From Anabas testudineus (Eukaryota; Chordata; Actinopteri; Anabantiformes; Anabantidae): a stretch of DNA of 64,000 nt. The translations under genes were made by a program, and so were the position numbers. The stretch covers positions 22,097,413-22,161,412 of the forward strand of contig NC_046627.1 in NCBI RefSeq assembly GCF_900324465.2, read 5' to 3'. Shown here one piece after another: positions 11,278-22,524 of this stretch. Numbering within the stretch: position 1 is the stretch's first letter; every line of letters starts with the position of its first letter. The notes under the pieces were generated by a model. It did not search any database. It was not told the DNA's origin and saw only the letters and a list, made by a program, of their open reading frames with translations.

Positions 11278-11639
11278 TAGGTACTGTATTATTAAAACGT
11301 ATTATTAAGCCTGTTATCTCTGGTTCTTTTTAATCCAGATTAATGATCCGTTGGTCTTAAACCAATTTAAGACATCCTTAGTTCCCCAACACAAAAAGCT
11401 TTTTGTTTATTGTTTTAATTTGTGTAAAAACCTGAAATGGTTGAATAATATCATTTATTTCTAGATTAACATATTTTATTAAGATTTATAGTATGTCTGC
11501 TGACTGTTACGTTTAAAGTTTTTATTCCAGTAGTTGTAGTTGAGAAGCTGTTTCCTGTGTGAGGTTGCAGTCCCCACGAAATGAAAAAAAAAAGCATTTA
11601 AGTAGAGCTTACATTGTTTATTTATTGGAAAACGACGAA

Positions 11640-12045
11640 TAGAATAGAAACGAAGAGCCTTTATTATCATTGTACATCACATACACAGCGAAATTGGATG
11701 AGCTCAGTATCAGTATCAGAAAAAAAAAAAAAACATGCATGCCCCACACTAATCAGTGTCTCATAGTCACTGTCCACACATACATATTGCACATGTATTG
11801 TAGAAAGTCTGTGTGATCTGTGTATGAAAGTTAAGTAGTGTCCAGGAATAAAACCTGCTTTTCAGCCTATTTGTCCGGCTTCTTATGCTCCTGTATCTCT
11901 TGCCCGAGGGCAGGACAGTAAAGCGGCACTGACCAGGGTGTGAGTCATCTCTCAGGATTTTCCTGGAGGAAGTGGAGTCACTGTTGAGCCTTTTTAATCA
12001 CCAGAGACGTGTCGGTTTTCCAGGTGAGGTCTTCTCGAGGTAAAG
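11640..12045 (+). mobile_element. Interspersed-repeat fragment in intron 1 of gene A
   Basis: The stretch from about 11660 (CCTTTATTATCATTGTACA, CAGCGAAATT) through the region reading CTCCTGTATCTCTTGCC and GGGCAGGACAG has the wording of common teleost repeat 3' ends of LINE type. I cannot name the family, see its ends or find a target-site duplication. Confidence 0.35.
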
Positions 12046-12194
12046 ATTAAAACGCATTCGTATACTTAAATTTAAATTCTCAGTGAGAGTACATGTGTGT
12101 CAGCATGCACCATTAGCCATCTTCATCTGTTACCAGTAAGAAGGAAGAGATGCAGCATTAATCAGCAGCAGTGTTTTGTGAAATCACAGCAGAA

Positions 12195-15100
12195 ATGAGC
12201 CTCCAGGTTTGTCACTGTGGTTGGTCCAAAGTCACAAGTCACCATGGCCTGAGAACTCACCAGGGGAAGATGGGATGTGCACTGAAAGGTGCCAAGGTTG
12301 CAGAGCGTGAACAGCAGTACATGTGGTCAACTGTGGGTCTTTCCTACGCTGAAAAGGACATCAGGATGGACGTCTACAGCTCTTTGAAGACAGACTCTTA
12401 CTCAGACATGAGCCTCCAGGTTTGCCACTGCGGCTGGGCCAAAATGACGACTTACCAAGGTTTGAGAATTCATCAAGGGAAGATGGGATGCACGCCGAAG
12501 GGAATGAAGATCCAGAAGAGAGAGCAGTATGATGGGAAAGCTCAGTGGAAAGTTGAAGAGGAACACATCAAGCAGCAAATAACCAAGAGAACAATAAAAA
12601 AGGAGGTTTGTAACTATGCAAGTCTTTTCTGTTCTGCTGTTTATTCCAGACTGAAATATCTGAGTAACTACTGCCCAGGCTGCCACGTCTGCATCAGGAT
12701 ACACAGTCTCACTTCTTCCATCGATAGACAGTGGAAAAAATGTCCAGTTATCAACTAAAAAGTTTAGCTGTACTTTGTGCAAATTCACGTAACTGTGCTA
12801 ACGTGACATGATAATGTGCTGGCCTTGACTTTTACAGCAAACGTTGCAGTGTGTCTTACAAAGCAGCTAGTATGATCTCAAGTGCTTGTTTTTAACTGTG
12901 TTGCAATTTACTTGCACACTTCCTATTTTAACCTGACAGATTGTGGCAGAGGCACCAGGCACCAAGCATCGCACCAGCTCGGCACTAACAACAGTGGCAA
13001 TTAAGGAGGAATACAAATCATGTATGTACATAATTATAGCTTTAGTCAAAACAAGATTTTATAGTAATATGAAAACAGGGACAAGCTAATACAGGGACTG
13101 ATCCTATCCTTTCAGATTCTGCAGCTTTTGCATCTTCACAGCGCTCTTCCCAAAAAGCCAGAAATTCCAAAGCCAGGTATGAGCTGCGGGATTTCTCGAC
13201 ACTTCCACAGGTGAGGCAAAAATATTCATAGTGATAATTCTCTGATGTGACAGTGACAAAGTATGAAAAGTAACATATACATGGGAAAAAAAACAATCTT
13301 TCAGGTGAATAGATCAGTCGGGGAGAATCCAACACCAGCACACTTGGAAGCAGTTGTCCGACCTAAGGATAAAAAAATAAATCGACAAACATCATCACAG
13401 GTACTTAACAGTTCATTTAAATGCTATAGTTCAAATTTCACTTTACAAATTTGTTTGTCTTTTTGTCTTGTTAGATATCAGAGAGTGGAGGAAAGATAGG
13501 AAATTTGTGTAAAGTCAAGAAGGAGCCCAAATCACGTATGTACCGGTTTATTCAAGAAGAAGATGGTAACGACATGAACAATATAAAGAAACAATGGTTA
13601 AAACTCATATTCTCATTTTGTTTCAGCTCCTATGATGCCACAGCACTCTTCCCATACAGCCACGATCTCAAAACCAAATCATCTGCTGCAGGATGTCACT
13701 AATGTGCAGGTTGCGCAGACTTGCCGTAATTTTCAACTATAAAATTATCATTTTTATTTATTTTTATTTGCCGCACCACATCATTTTATTTTATTGTTTT
13801 CAGAAGTACAGTGTAACAGGAGTGAACAAGTTGTACTGTTCTATTTCTCAGGTGAACAAAGTGGTCAGGAAGCCTCCACCCCCAGTTCCAGTTCATAGGG
13901 AGAATATCAGGAAGGATCAAATGTTGTCACAGGTAATTTACTTTATCAGACCACTTGTTTCAACTTGAATTTCTAGTTCTTTTTATTCTTAGCTTATTTT
14001 TAAGACAAACAATTTATAACAAACACCATGAGTTATAGCAAAAGTCGAATTTTATTCACGTCATGTTAAAACATGCTACTATAAAAAGTCTTGGTAACAA
14101 ATTTTACTGCTTCGTTTTTACTTGTCAGAATGTTCCAGTGCCACCAAGAATTAACTTTGCAAGTGCAGCTACGATCAAGGAGGAACCCAAACCATGTATG
14201 TACAGCCTCACGGTTTATTCAATAACAGTCTGTAAAAAATCAGGTTTTACTTTACTTTATTAAACCCTTTCCTTTATTGCAGTTTTTCCAATTTCACAAC
14301 AGTCTTTCCAAAGAGTCACACCCTCCACCTCAGGTAGTCAGCTGCAGGATTTCTGCACTGGTCAGCAGGTAAAACAGATTCGTACACAGTATGTTCTCTG
14401 TAACATGCACCAATTTTCCTTTATCAGTGTTACTTTGTAAATGTATTAACATCCATCTTTCAGGTGAATAGACTGAGCAGGGAGCCTCCACCACATCCAC
14501 CTTTAGCAGCAGTAGCCCAGGCTCAGAAGAAACATAGGAAGGATTCAACTTTGTCTCAGGTGTGATAATTAAACACTTCTTTAAATCCTGCAGGATACAT
14601 TTTACTGGCTTTTAGTGATTCTTAACATCTCTAACACTCATCCTGATTTTATTAGTTTAGACATGAACTATATCAAAGGCTGTACATGAGTCATTTTAGT
14701 CTCAGCTGTCCACAGACGGGTAGTTTGTGTTTTTCATTTTCATTTTCAAGATGAAATTGATCGATTTTGTAAATCCTGTCATTACAGCATTTATCACTGG
14801 AGCAATACAACAGTGGATATTAAGAATAATGAATATTAACATGTTTCAAGAAACCTGTTTTATTAATATTGTAACTTTCTCTAACAGAACACACAAGATT
14901 CAACAACCACCTACACCCACATGGATTATGCAACAGAAGAAGCTGCAGCAAAAGAGGATCCCAAATCATGTACGGGTTTGTTGAACACAGGGAACTGACA
15001 CGTAATCAGGAAACAATAAACATTTACTCTTTCTTTTCTTTCTCTTCAGCAAATGAGATCTCAGAGCCCGACTTCTCCACTGGCTTTACGGTACAGCAGA

Positions 15101-18100
15101 CTCTTGATTTGGTGTAATATCTTGTGGAGCAAATGTATCTGACATAAGATAAGATAAGATAAGATAAGATAAGATAAGATAAGATAAGATGAGATGAGAT
15201 GAGATGAGATGAGATAAGATAAGATGAGATGAGATGAGATGAGATGAGATGAGATGAGATGAGATGAGATGAGATGAGATGAGATGAGATAAGATAAGAT
15301 TTATTAATCTCAGAGGAGTATGTTTGCACACATTCTTTGCCGACACATCAGAAAGAAGAGTGCAAAGCTTTAAGTTTAAGTCATTCAGTGATTTTTCAGG
15401 TGCAGGAACTGGCCCAGATGTTTTCAGCCTCCACTATTCAGGCGACCGCAGTCCAACCAAAGAAGAAACACAGAGAGGAACCAAAAGTGGTAAAATGTGC
15501 AAACATCTAATCAAATGTTTTATTTTCTACTCATTGATGTGTGAGATGGTCACTATTGCATTTTTTGTACCAGTTTAGTTTTTTGTGATCTTGTTTCATA
15601 GTTAGTTAGTTGATATCAGAAACATTTGATTTGTTTCAGGTGAAGCTACAGGTTCAAACGTTTTCAGCTGCCACAGACCGGGAAGCAGCAGCCCGACCAA
15701 AGGAGGAAGACAGGGAGACTCAACAGATGTCACAGGTATATTTCCATCTTTACTAATGTGGTGTTTCCATCACATCCCCAACATGTCAACTGAATGACCT
15801 GCCAAGAAATATTCCACAGTAGGGGTTCTCAGAAAAAAAACGTACTGCCATGAATCCATGTCACACTGGATTCTAGGAAATTGTCAGAGGCGTTTTCCAC
15901 TGTAACCTGACGCATTTTTTGTGTTGTACATTCATTGATGAAAAAAAGTTGAAGCATTGCAAAAAAATATATCTATATCTGTTTTATTGTTGTATCACAA
16001 ATACAAATAACAAATGATTTACATGATAAAAACCTTCAACCTTTCTCCATCATTAGGTGCCAGATAGGAAAAGTGTTGCTACCCAAAGGAATCCCTTTGG
16101 GCAACAAACCACAGTAACAAAGGATCCCAAACCACGTATGTTTCACTTTATAAATCTGTTTGTCTTTTTGTCTTGATTAGATATCAGAGGGTGGAGGAAA
16201 GATAGGAAATTTGTGTCGAATCAAGAAGGAGCCCAAATCACGTATGTACGCAGTTTACTCAAGAAGAAGATGGTAACGACATGAACAATATAAAGAAACA
16301 ATGGTTAAAATTCACATTCTCATTTTGTTTCAGCTCCTATGATGCCGCAGCACTCTTCCCATACAGCCACGATCTCAAAACCAAATCATATGCTGCAGGA
16401 TGTCACTTATGTGCAGGTTCCACAGACTTGCTGCAATTTTCAACTATAAAATTATTATTTTTATTTATTTTTATTTGCCGCACCACATCATTTTATTTTA
16501 TTGTTTTCAGAAGTACAGTGTAACAGGAGTGAACAAGTTTTACTGTTCTATTTCTCAGGTGAACAAAGTGGTCAGGAAGCCTCCACCCCCAGTTCCAGTT
16601 CACAGGGAGAATATCAGGAAGAATCAAATGTTGTCACAGGTAATTTACTTTATCAGACCACTTGTTTCAACTTGAATTTCTAGTTCTTTTTATTCTTAGC
16701 TTATTTTTAAGACAAACAATTTATAACAAACACCATGAGTTACAGCAAAATCAAGTTAAGTAGGCTGTTCACAAAGCACATAGAAATTGTATTGATGTCA
16801 TGTTAAAACATGCTACTATTAAAAGTCTCGGTAACAAATTTTACTGCTTCGTTTTTACTTGTCAGAATGTTCCAGTGCCACCAAGAATTAACTTTGCAAG
16901 CGCAGCTACTATCAAGGAGGAACCCAAACCACGTATGTACAGCCTCACGGTTTATTCAATAACAGTCTGTAAAAAATCAGGTTTTACTTTACTTTATTAA
17001 ACCCTTTCTTTTATTGCAAAGTCTCTTTCAAAGACTCTTTCCAAAGAGTCACAACCTCCACCTCAGGTAGTCAGCTGCAGGATTCCTGCACTGGTCAGCA
17101 GGTAAAACAGATGCGTATACATGATGTTCTCATTTTGTAACATGCACCAATTTTCCTTTATCATTGTTACTTTGTAAATGTATTAACATCCATCTTTCAG
17201 GTGAATAGACTGAGCAGGGAGCCTCCACCACATCCACCTTTAGCAGCAGTAGCCCAGGCTCAGAAGAAACATAGGAAGGATTCAACTTTGTCTCAGGTGT
17301 GATAATTAATAATAATAAACACTTTTTTAAATCCTGCAGGATACATTTTACTGGCTTTTAGTGATTCTTAACACCTCTAACACTCATCCTGATTTTATTA
17401 GTTTAGACATGAACTATATCAAAGGCTGTACATGAGTCATTTTAGTCTCAGCTGACGGGTAGTTTGTGTTTTTCATTTTCATTTTCAAGATGAAATTGAT
17501 CGATTTTGTAAATCCTGTCATTACAGCATTTATCACTGGAGAAATATAACAGTGGATATTAAGATTAATGAATATTAACATGTTTCAAGAAACCTGTTTT
17601 ATTAATATTGTAACTTTCTCTAACAGAACACACAAGATTCAACAACCACCTACACCCACATGGATTATGCAACAGAAGAAGCTGCAGCAAAAGAGGATCC
17701 CAAATCATGTACGGGTTTGTTGAACACAGGGAACTGACACGTAATCAGGAAACAATAAACATTTACTCTTTCTTTTCTTTCTCTTCAGCAAATGAGATCT
17801 CAGAGCCCGACTTCTCCACTGGCATTACGGTACAGCGGACTCTTGATTTGGTGTAATATCTTAAGAGATAAGATAAGATAAGATATTCTTTATTGATCCC
17901 ACATTGGGGAAATTCAATTGCTACAGCAGGTCAGTGCAAAAAGAACAACAGCAATGTGCAAAAAGAATGAGAGGGTGTGCAAAAATACAAAAGTAATAAA
18001 CATTTAACGAGAATCTACAACTATATACACTATTACGACTTAACATATATAATATGTTATACGTAATAAAAAATAAATAAAATAAAGTAAAAACAATACA

Positions 18101-21100
18101 GTCAGATGGGCTATGGACCGGTTTTGTACATGTATATTTAAACTGTGGCATTGTACAGTCTAACAGCTGTGGGAATGAATGACCTGCGGAACCGCTCCTT
18201 CCTACATGGAGGGTGTAACAGTCTGCAACTGAAGGAGCTGCTCAGTGCCTCCACTGTCCGATGTAGTGGGTGAGAGGTGTTGTCCATGATGGATGTCAGC
18301 TTGGCCAACATCCTCCTTTCACCCACTTCCTCCACAGAGTCCAGTGGACAGCCCAGGACAGAACTGGCCCTCCTGACCAGCTTGTTGAGCCTCTTTCTGT
18401 CCCGGTCTGTGCTGCCTGCTCCCCAGCAGACCACGCCGTAGTGAATAGCAGAGGCTACCACAGAGTCATAAAAAGTGTGTGGAGCAAATGTATCTGACAT
18501 AACATAAGAAAAGACAAGACAAGACAAGACAAGACAAGATAAGATAAGATAAGATAAGATAAGATAAGATAAGATAAGATAAGATAAGATAAGATAAGAT
18601 AAGATAAGATAAGATAAGATAAGATAAGATAAGATAAGATAAGATAAAATAAGATTTATTCATCTCAGAGGAGTATGTTTGCCGACACATCAGAAAGAAG
18701 AGTGCAGCAGGTTAAGTCATTCAGTGATTTTTCAGGTGAAGGAACTGGCCCAGATGTTTTCAGCCTCCACTGTTCAGGCGACCGCAGTCCAACCAAAGAA
18801 GAAACACAGAGAGGAACCAAAAGTGGTAAAATGTGCAAACATCTAATCAAATATTTTATTTTCTTCTGTGTGAGATGGTCACTATTGCATTTTTTGTACC
18901 AGTTTTGGTTTTTGTGATCTTGTTTCACAGCTAGTTAGTTGATATCAGAAACATTTGATTTGTTTCAGGTGAAGCTACAGGTTCAAACGTTTTCAGCTGC
19001 CACAGACCGGGAAGCAGCAGCCCGACCAAAGGAGGAAGACAGGGAGACTCAACAGATGTCACAGGTATATTTCCATCTTTACTAATGTGGTGTTTCCATC
19101 ACATCCCCAACATGTCAACTGAATGACCTGCCATGAAATATTCCACAGTAGGGGTTCTCAGAAAAAAAACGTACTGCCATGAATCCATGTCACACTGGAT
19201 TCTAGGAAATTGTCAGAGGCGTTTTCCACTGTAACCTGACGCATTTTTGTATCGTACATTCATTGATGAAAAAAAGTTGAAGCATTGCAAAAATATATAT
19301 CTATATCTGTTTTCTTTTGCAACCGCAATTGAAAATACTCAAAGCAATCAGTTTCTTAACAAATGCTTTACATTATAAAAACCTTCAACCTTTCTCCATC
19401 ATTAGGTGCCAGATAGGAAAAGTGTTGCTACCCAAAGGAATCCCTTTAGGCAACAAACCACAGTAACAGAGGATCCCAAACCACGTATGTACAGTAGCTG
19501 TGTTGTGGTTTAATAAATGCAGGAAATTCTTATATAAACATGAAAATTAAGGAAATGTGGTTGACACTGTGATTTTTCTGCAGCTTGTGAAAGTGCACAG
19601 CTCTCAGATTTCCCCACTGGTATAAAGGTACACATTTCCCATTGTGCTCTACAATATTGAAGCCTTTTTATTATCGACAAGCTACGTGTGTAAAGCAACC
19701 AGCCAGCATCTGTCTGCAGCCTGTACTTAGTGTTTGACTTTTTTTCAGGTGAAGGACCAGGCCAGGATATTTTCAGCTACCGCAAGACAGGAAACAGTTG
19801 TTCTGGAGAAGGAGAAACACAGAGAGGAACCAAAACTGACACAGGTGGTAAACCGTCTGTAAATATAATATTTCACCTCACTGAGGTGTCAGCACAAAGA
19901 AACATTAATACACAACATACAGGCCTGGTTTAGTTATTTTAGTGTTGAAACATTTTGCCTCATTCCTGTTTTCAGTTTCTCAACAGTTATAGCCTTTATC
20001 AGACATAAAAGTTTTAATTGTCACAGCTATTTAATATTGGTTTTTGGCCTTGTCCTTTGTTATTAAAATAAGTTGTTGCATGTTCATTAAGGTGGCTGCT
20101 ACAGTATGTTGGTAGGAAGAGACTGATGCAGGGTATTTGAGGCGCTGCCTTGATATACTAAATAATTAGTTGGACATTTTTGTGTTGTCTTTCAGGTAAA
20201 GATACAACCCCAGAAACTGTCGTCAACCACAGCTCAGGACACAGCAGTCCACACAGAGGAAAACGGCGAAAAGGATACAGGCAAAACCCAGGTAGTGTCC
20301 CTGTTTTACTGTTGTGAGCAGTGCTAGCTGTGTTGCTCTTGTAAAGACAAAGTAGATCAGTGGTCAGTGCTGTGGTCCAAATATTTAACATATTTTAAAT
20401 TATTTCGGTTCACCTGATGAATCATAACGTCATTAGTACCTCCCTGATTTCACCTCTCGTGCCAAACGCTACTGCCATTTTGCTTGTGCACGATATCCAG
20501 ATTTCTACGTGTACTTATTGTAGCTAATGATTAAAGGAAAAAGAAGGCAAAATCCCAGATGACCTAAAACACAAGAACCAGATGAAAGAAGAGAAGATGG
20601 CTGTTTGCCGATCATACATAAACATCAAGGTGAGCTGCACTGGGGATTTTTTTTTACCTTTTGGTTTTGTGTTTTATTATTTTCTCATCAATGTGATTTA
20701 AAATCTACACTAGGACACAGCACAGCCTCATCAGGGCAGTTTGGACCCTTTGCGCATGGCTTTGTGGCAGCGGATCGATGATGTGTTCTCAGATATGATG
20801 AACGTTGTGGAGGATGCCAAGCAGAAGTCCCACAACCTTCCAATCTCCACCCTGAGAACTACAACAACGACAATGATGGAACAAATTCACCAGAAACTGG
20901 ATAAACTTTCCTCTGTTGGTGAGTTCAGCAGTCATTACATTTCTCTTATTTGTGTTGCTTTTTAACTTTTTAACCAAAACGTGTATTTTCCCCACAGAAC
21001 TTAAATGGATTTCCAGGTTTTCAGGTGTGTGTGTGTTTCTAATTATGTGAAAGTTATAAAAGATCTGGAGACAATATTGTTTAAGTTCAGTGTGGAGTGT

Positions 21101-21620
21101 GAGGGTGTTTCTGTTTATGTCTTATCTTAATTCAACTACAGTGGATATAAAGCTGGATCCAACCACTGCACACCGATGCCTCGTTTCTGAGGATGGGATG
21201 AAAGTGATTGATGGATCAGAGAATCAGGGAGCTTGTGATACTTCAAGGAGTCCTGGCAGCATCCTGGGGCTCAACAGCCTGCCCACTGGGAAGTCTTACT
21301 GGGAAGTGGAGGTCAGCAACAAGAGCGGGTGGATTCTCGGAGTAGCAGGAGGCAACGCAAAGCGCAAGGGGAAACATGACCTGAGCCCAGATAACAGTTT
21401 CTGGGTTATTGCACACTATGAAAACAATGAGTACACCACCCTGACAGCACCACCTGTTCGTCTTTCCCTGAAAGAGAAACCACAGAAAGTCGGAGTGTTT
21501 GTGAACTACAAGGAGCGTTTTGTGTCCTTCTATAATGTGATAGCTCAGTCTCACATCTACTCTTTTACTGAGTGCTCATTCACTGGAGAAATCTTCCCCC
21601 ATTTCAGTGTCCACAGTTAA
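12195..21620 (+). CDS. RING-less TRIM-like gene A: two Cys-His modules, about nine cassettes, coiled coil, PRY-SPRY
   Basis: The ATG exon 12195-12605 (137 codons, phase 0) holds two C-x-C-x13-H-x5-C modules in place of RING and B-boxes. A long run of small exons follows (12940-20291, described separately). Exon 20537-20629 is charged. Exon 20714-20918 (WQRIDDVFSDMMNVVEDA) matches the TRIM coiled coil and linker of the neighbours. Exon 20998-21024 is the family's 27-nt exon, and 21142-21620 is the PRY-SPRY (LDPTTAH, GKSYWEVEVS, GVFVNYKE, HIYSF). If the exon at 16057 is skipped, all phases agree and the product is about 1,120 residues. The SPRY ends early: after FPHFSVHS a stop is followed in the same frame by ADPLIISSVK, the normal last strand. 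Function is not known. Without a RING it is unlikely to be a ligase itself and may act as an interferon-linked binding protein or decoy. Confidence 0.7.
12210..12278 (+). other. Cys-His module, gene A copy 1
   Basis: Residues 6-28 of gene A read CHCGWSK, then GLRTHQGKMGC. The spacing is C-x-C-x13-H-x5-C with constant GW and GLR-x-HQG-x-MGC. The GLRTHQ part resembles the helix of a classical C2H2 finger, so a zinc-binding C2HC fold is plausible but unproven. I know no named domain for it. Confidence 0.6.
12423..12491 (+). other. Cys-His module, gene A copy 2
   Basis: Second module in the same exon, opening again with MSLQVCHCGW and closing with GLRIHQGKMGC. The repeated start suggests an internal duplication of a 5' coding block. 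It is followed by TPKGMKIQKREQ, a tail also seen after the modules of gene B and in the broken copy at 6400. Confidence 0.6.
12940..16135 (+). other. Cassette array of gene A, first part (exon list)
   Basis: Each cassette has three small exons: a first ending in a K-E/D-x-(P/Y)-K-(S/P) motif and splitting a codon (phase 0 to 1), a second ending in QQ or similar (phase 1 to 0), and a third, often 96 nt, starting VN/VK/VQ and ending SQ (phase 0 to 0). Cassette 1: 12940-13021, 13116-13210, 13305-13400. Cassette 2: 13475-13535, 13627-13709, 13852-13932. Cassette 3: 14129-14195, 14283-14368, 14464-14559. Cassette 4: 14888-14969, 15050-15090, 15400-15489. An extra third-type exon lies at 15640-15735, and a lone first-type exon at 16057-16135 has lost its partners. 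The encoded sequence is low-complexity, rich in Pro, Lys, Gln and Ser, and probably disordered. All exons have AG and GT borders. Confidence 0.6.
13437..16138 (+). repeat. Intragenic tandem duplication, unit 1 (about 2.7 kb)
   Basis: This unit, from the acceptor tract before exon 13475 to just after exon 16057-16135, is repeated from 16139 to about 19484. Exons and introns both match closely; the open segments at 13693 and 16400 and at 14063 and 16800 are nearly identical. The join falls in a TTTCACTTTA(C/T)AAAT stretch found at both unit starts. Confidence 0.85.
15146..15305 (+). repeat. (GATAA)n/(GATGA)n tract in an intron of gene A
   Basis: About 30 pentamers, first GATAA, then mostly GATGA, then GATAA again. 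The equivalent tract in unit 2 (18486-18655) is pure GATAA with a GACAA start, so the GATGA runs spread after the duplication. Confidence 0.9.
17862..18480 (-). mobile_element. 3' end of a non-LTR retrotransposon (LINE)
   Basis: On the - strand about 110 codons are open and resemble the C-terminal region after the reverse transcriptase of teleost L2/Rex-type LINEs (YGVVCWG, RLNKLVRRASSVLGC, FRRSFIPTAVRLYN). A 3' UTR follows, ending in ATCAATAAAGAATATCTTATC and a short (TTATC)n tail. It is strongly 5'-truncated, lies in an intron of gene A, and is absent from the corresponding place in unit 1 (about 15122). Assignment to the exact clade is uncertain. Confidence 0.7.
18486..18655 (+). repeat. 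(GATAA)n tract, unit 2
   Basis: A pentamer run of about 33 units, opening with a few GACAA. It is the counterpart of the tract at 15146. The flanks ATCTGACATAA and TTTATTCATCTCAGAGG match those of unit 1. Confidence 0.9.
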
Positions 21621-22420
21621 GGGGGTGGTTTAACTGCTGATCCTCTGATCATCTCATCTGTGAAACACCAGTAATTATACAGCAGACACCACTCTTTTAG
21701 AGTTTACAGTGATTCATGCACAGCTTTAAAAACTAAACTGTGCAAAGTCAAGGGCCGTTTTAGGACAGTGTGTTTCCATTTTCTGTGTTTTATGGGAAAA
21801 TCATGAGAGATTTAGAAAAACAGAGTGAAGCAGCTGAGCTGCAGCTTTTTTAATGTATAGTTGTAGTTTAGTCTAAAAACCTTTCTAAGCTAACTCAGGT
21901 TATTTCATCTTCACACATCAGATTAAAACCAGTTGTCTTTGTGTACAATACGTTTTCAGCGTAGTCGCAGCAGTCTTTTTGACTTTTTTTTATTCAAAAT
22001 TTTTTTTTACTGACCATTATACTTGAACTGCTGTTACAGTACTTTGCTTAAAGATTTATCTAAATGTGACATTTAAAAGCTACAGTATCATTTCATATAG
22101 TTGTGTTATGTTTTCCTGTGTATTTGATATCGGAAATAAATTTGTAATGTTGGAAAATGTGCCAGGAGCCCAAGGGAAGTCAGTGAAGTGGGTTTTTTGT
22201 ATCAAACCTTTCGCTGTTTATATGCTTGAGATTAAAGTCAAGTCAAAACTTGTCTTAGATATCTCCGCACCTCATTTATTGTTAACTTTAATCATGTCTG
22301 ACACATTTCTACAACTCACACACAACACACGGTTCTGTCAGTAGTTAACTTTACATAGGAAATTTACAATAGGGAGTAGACAGTTTTTTTTTTAAGATAA
22401 ATAGCATGTGAGGATTGATT
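21621..22420 (+). terminator. 3' UTR and flank of gene A
   Basis: After the stop the same frame continues for 17 codons that match the normal SPRY end. Beyond that the sequence is AT-rich, with AATAAA at 22135-22140 as the likely polyadenylation signal. Nothing else is seen. Confidence 0.5.
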
Positions 22421-22524
22421 TGGCTGAAACAAAACTGAAAGTGCTGACAACAAACAGAGAAAAAGAGACGGGGAGAAGTGTAGCGCTCACACAAAGGAGC
22501 ACCGAGGTTAGGGAGCGTACCAAG
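22421..22524 (+). promoter_or_regulatory. Promoter and first exon of RING-less TRIM-like gene B
   Basis: GAAAC followed by AAAACTGAAAGT (22426-22442) is one base off a full interferon-response core and mirrors the site before gene A at 11153. A purine-rich exon ending in CCAAG|GTAAGG (22524) follows. The acceptor ahead of the ATG at 23917 closes a 1.4-kb first intron. Confidence 0.45.

Larger units (their letters stand above)
16139..19484 (+). repeat. Intragenic tandem duplication, unit 2 (about 3.3 kb)
   Basis: This copy repeats 13437-16138 and is longer mainly because a LINE fragment sits at about 17862-18480. Its exons are: 16181-16241, 16334-16416, 16559-16639; 16866-16932, 17022-17101, 17201-17296; 17627-17708, 17789-17829, 18736-18825; 18969-19064; and 19406-19484. 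The last joins 19584-19627 and 19749-19844 to form the final complete cassette, followed by 20196-20291. Phases are preserved throughout, which supports use of both copies. Confidence 0.8.

Noticed and set aside
13804-13851. Possible extension of the cassette exon at 13852 upstream to an earlier acceptor at 13803
   Set aside because: The reading frame is open, but all sister third-type exons start at VN/VK directly after the nearer acceptor, so the shorter exon is preferred. RNA data could change this.
15024-15346. Serine/histidine/isoleucine/leucine-repeat frames on the - strand
   Set aside because: Artefacts of the (GATAA)n/(GATGA)n tract.
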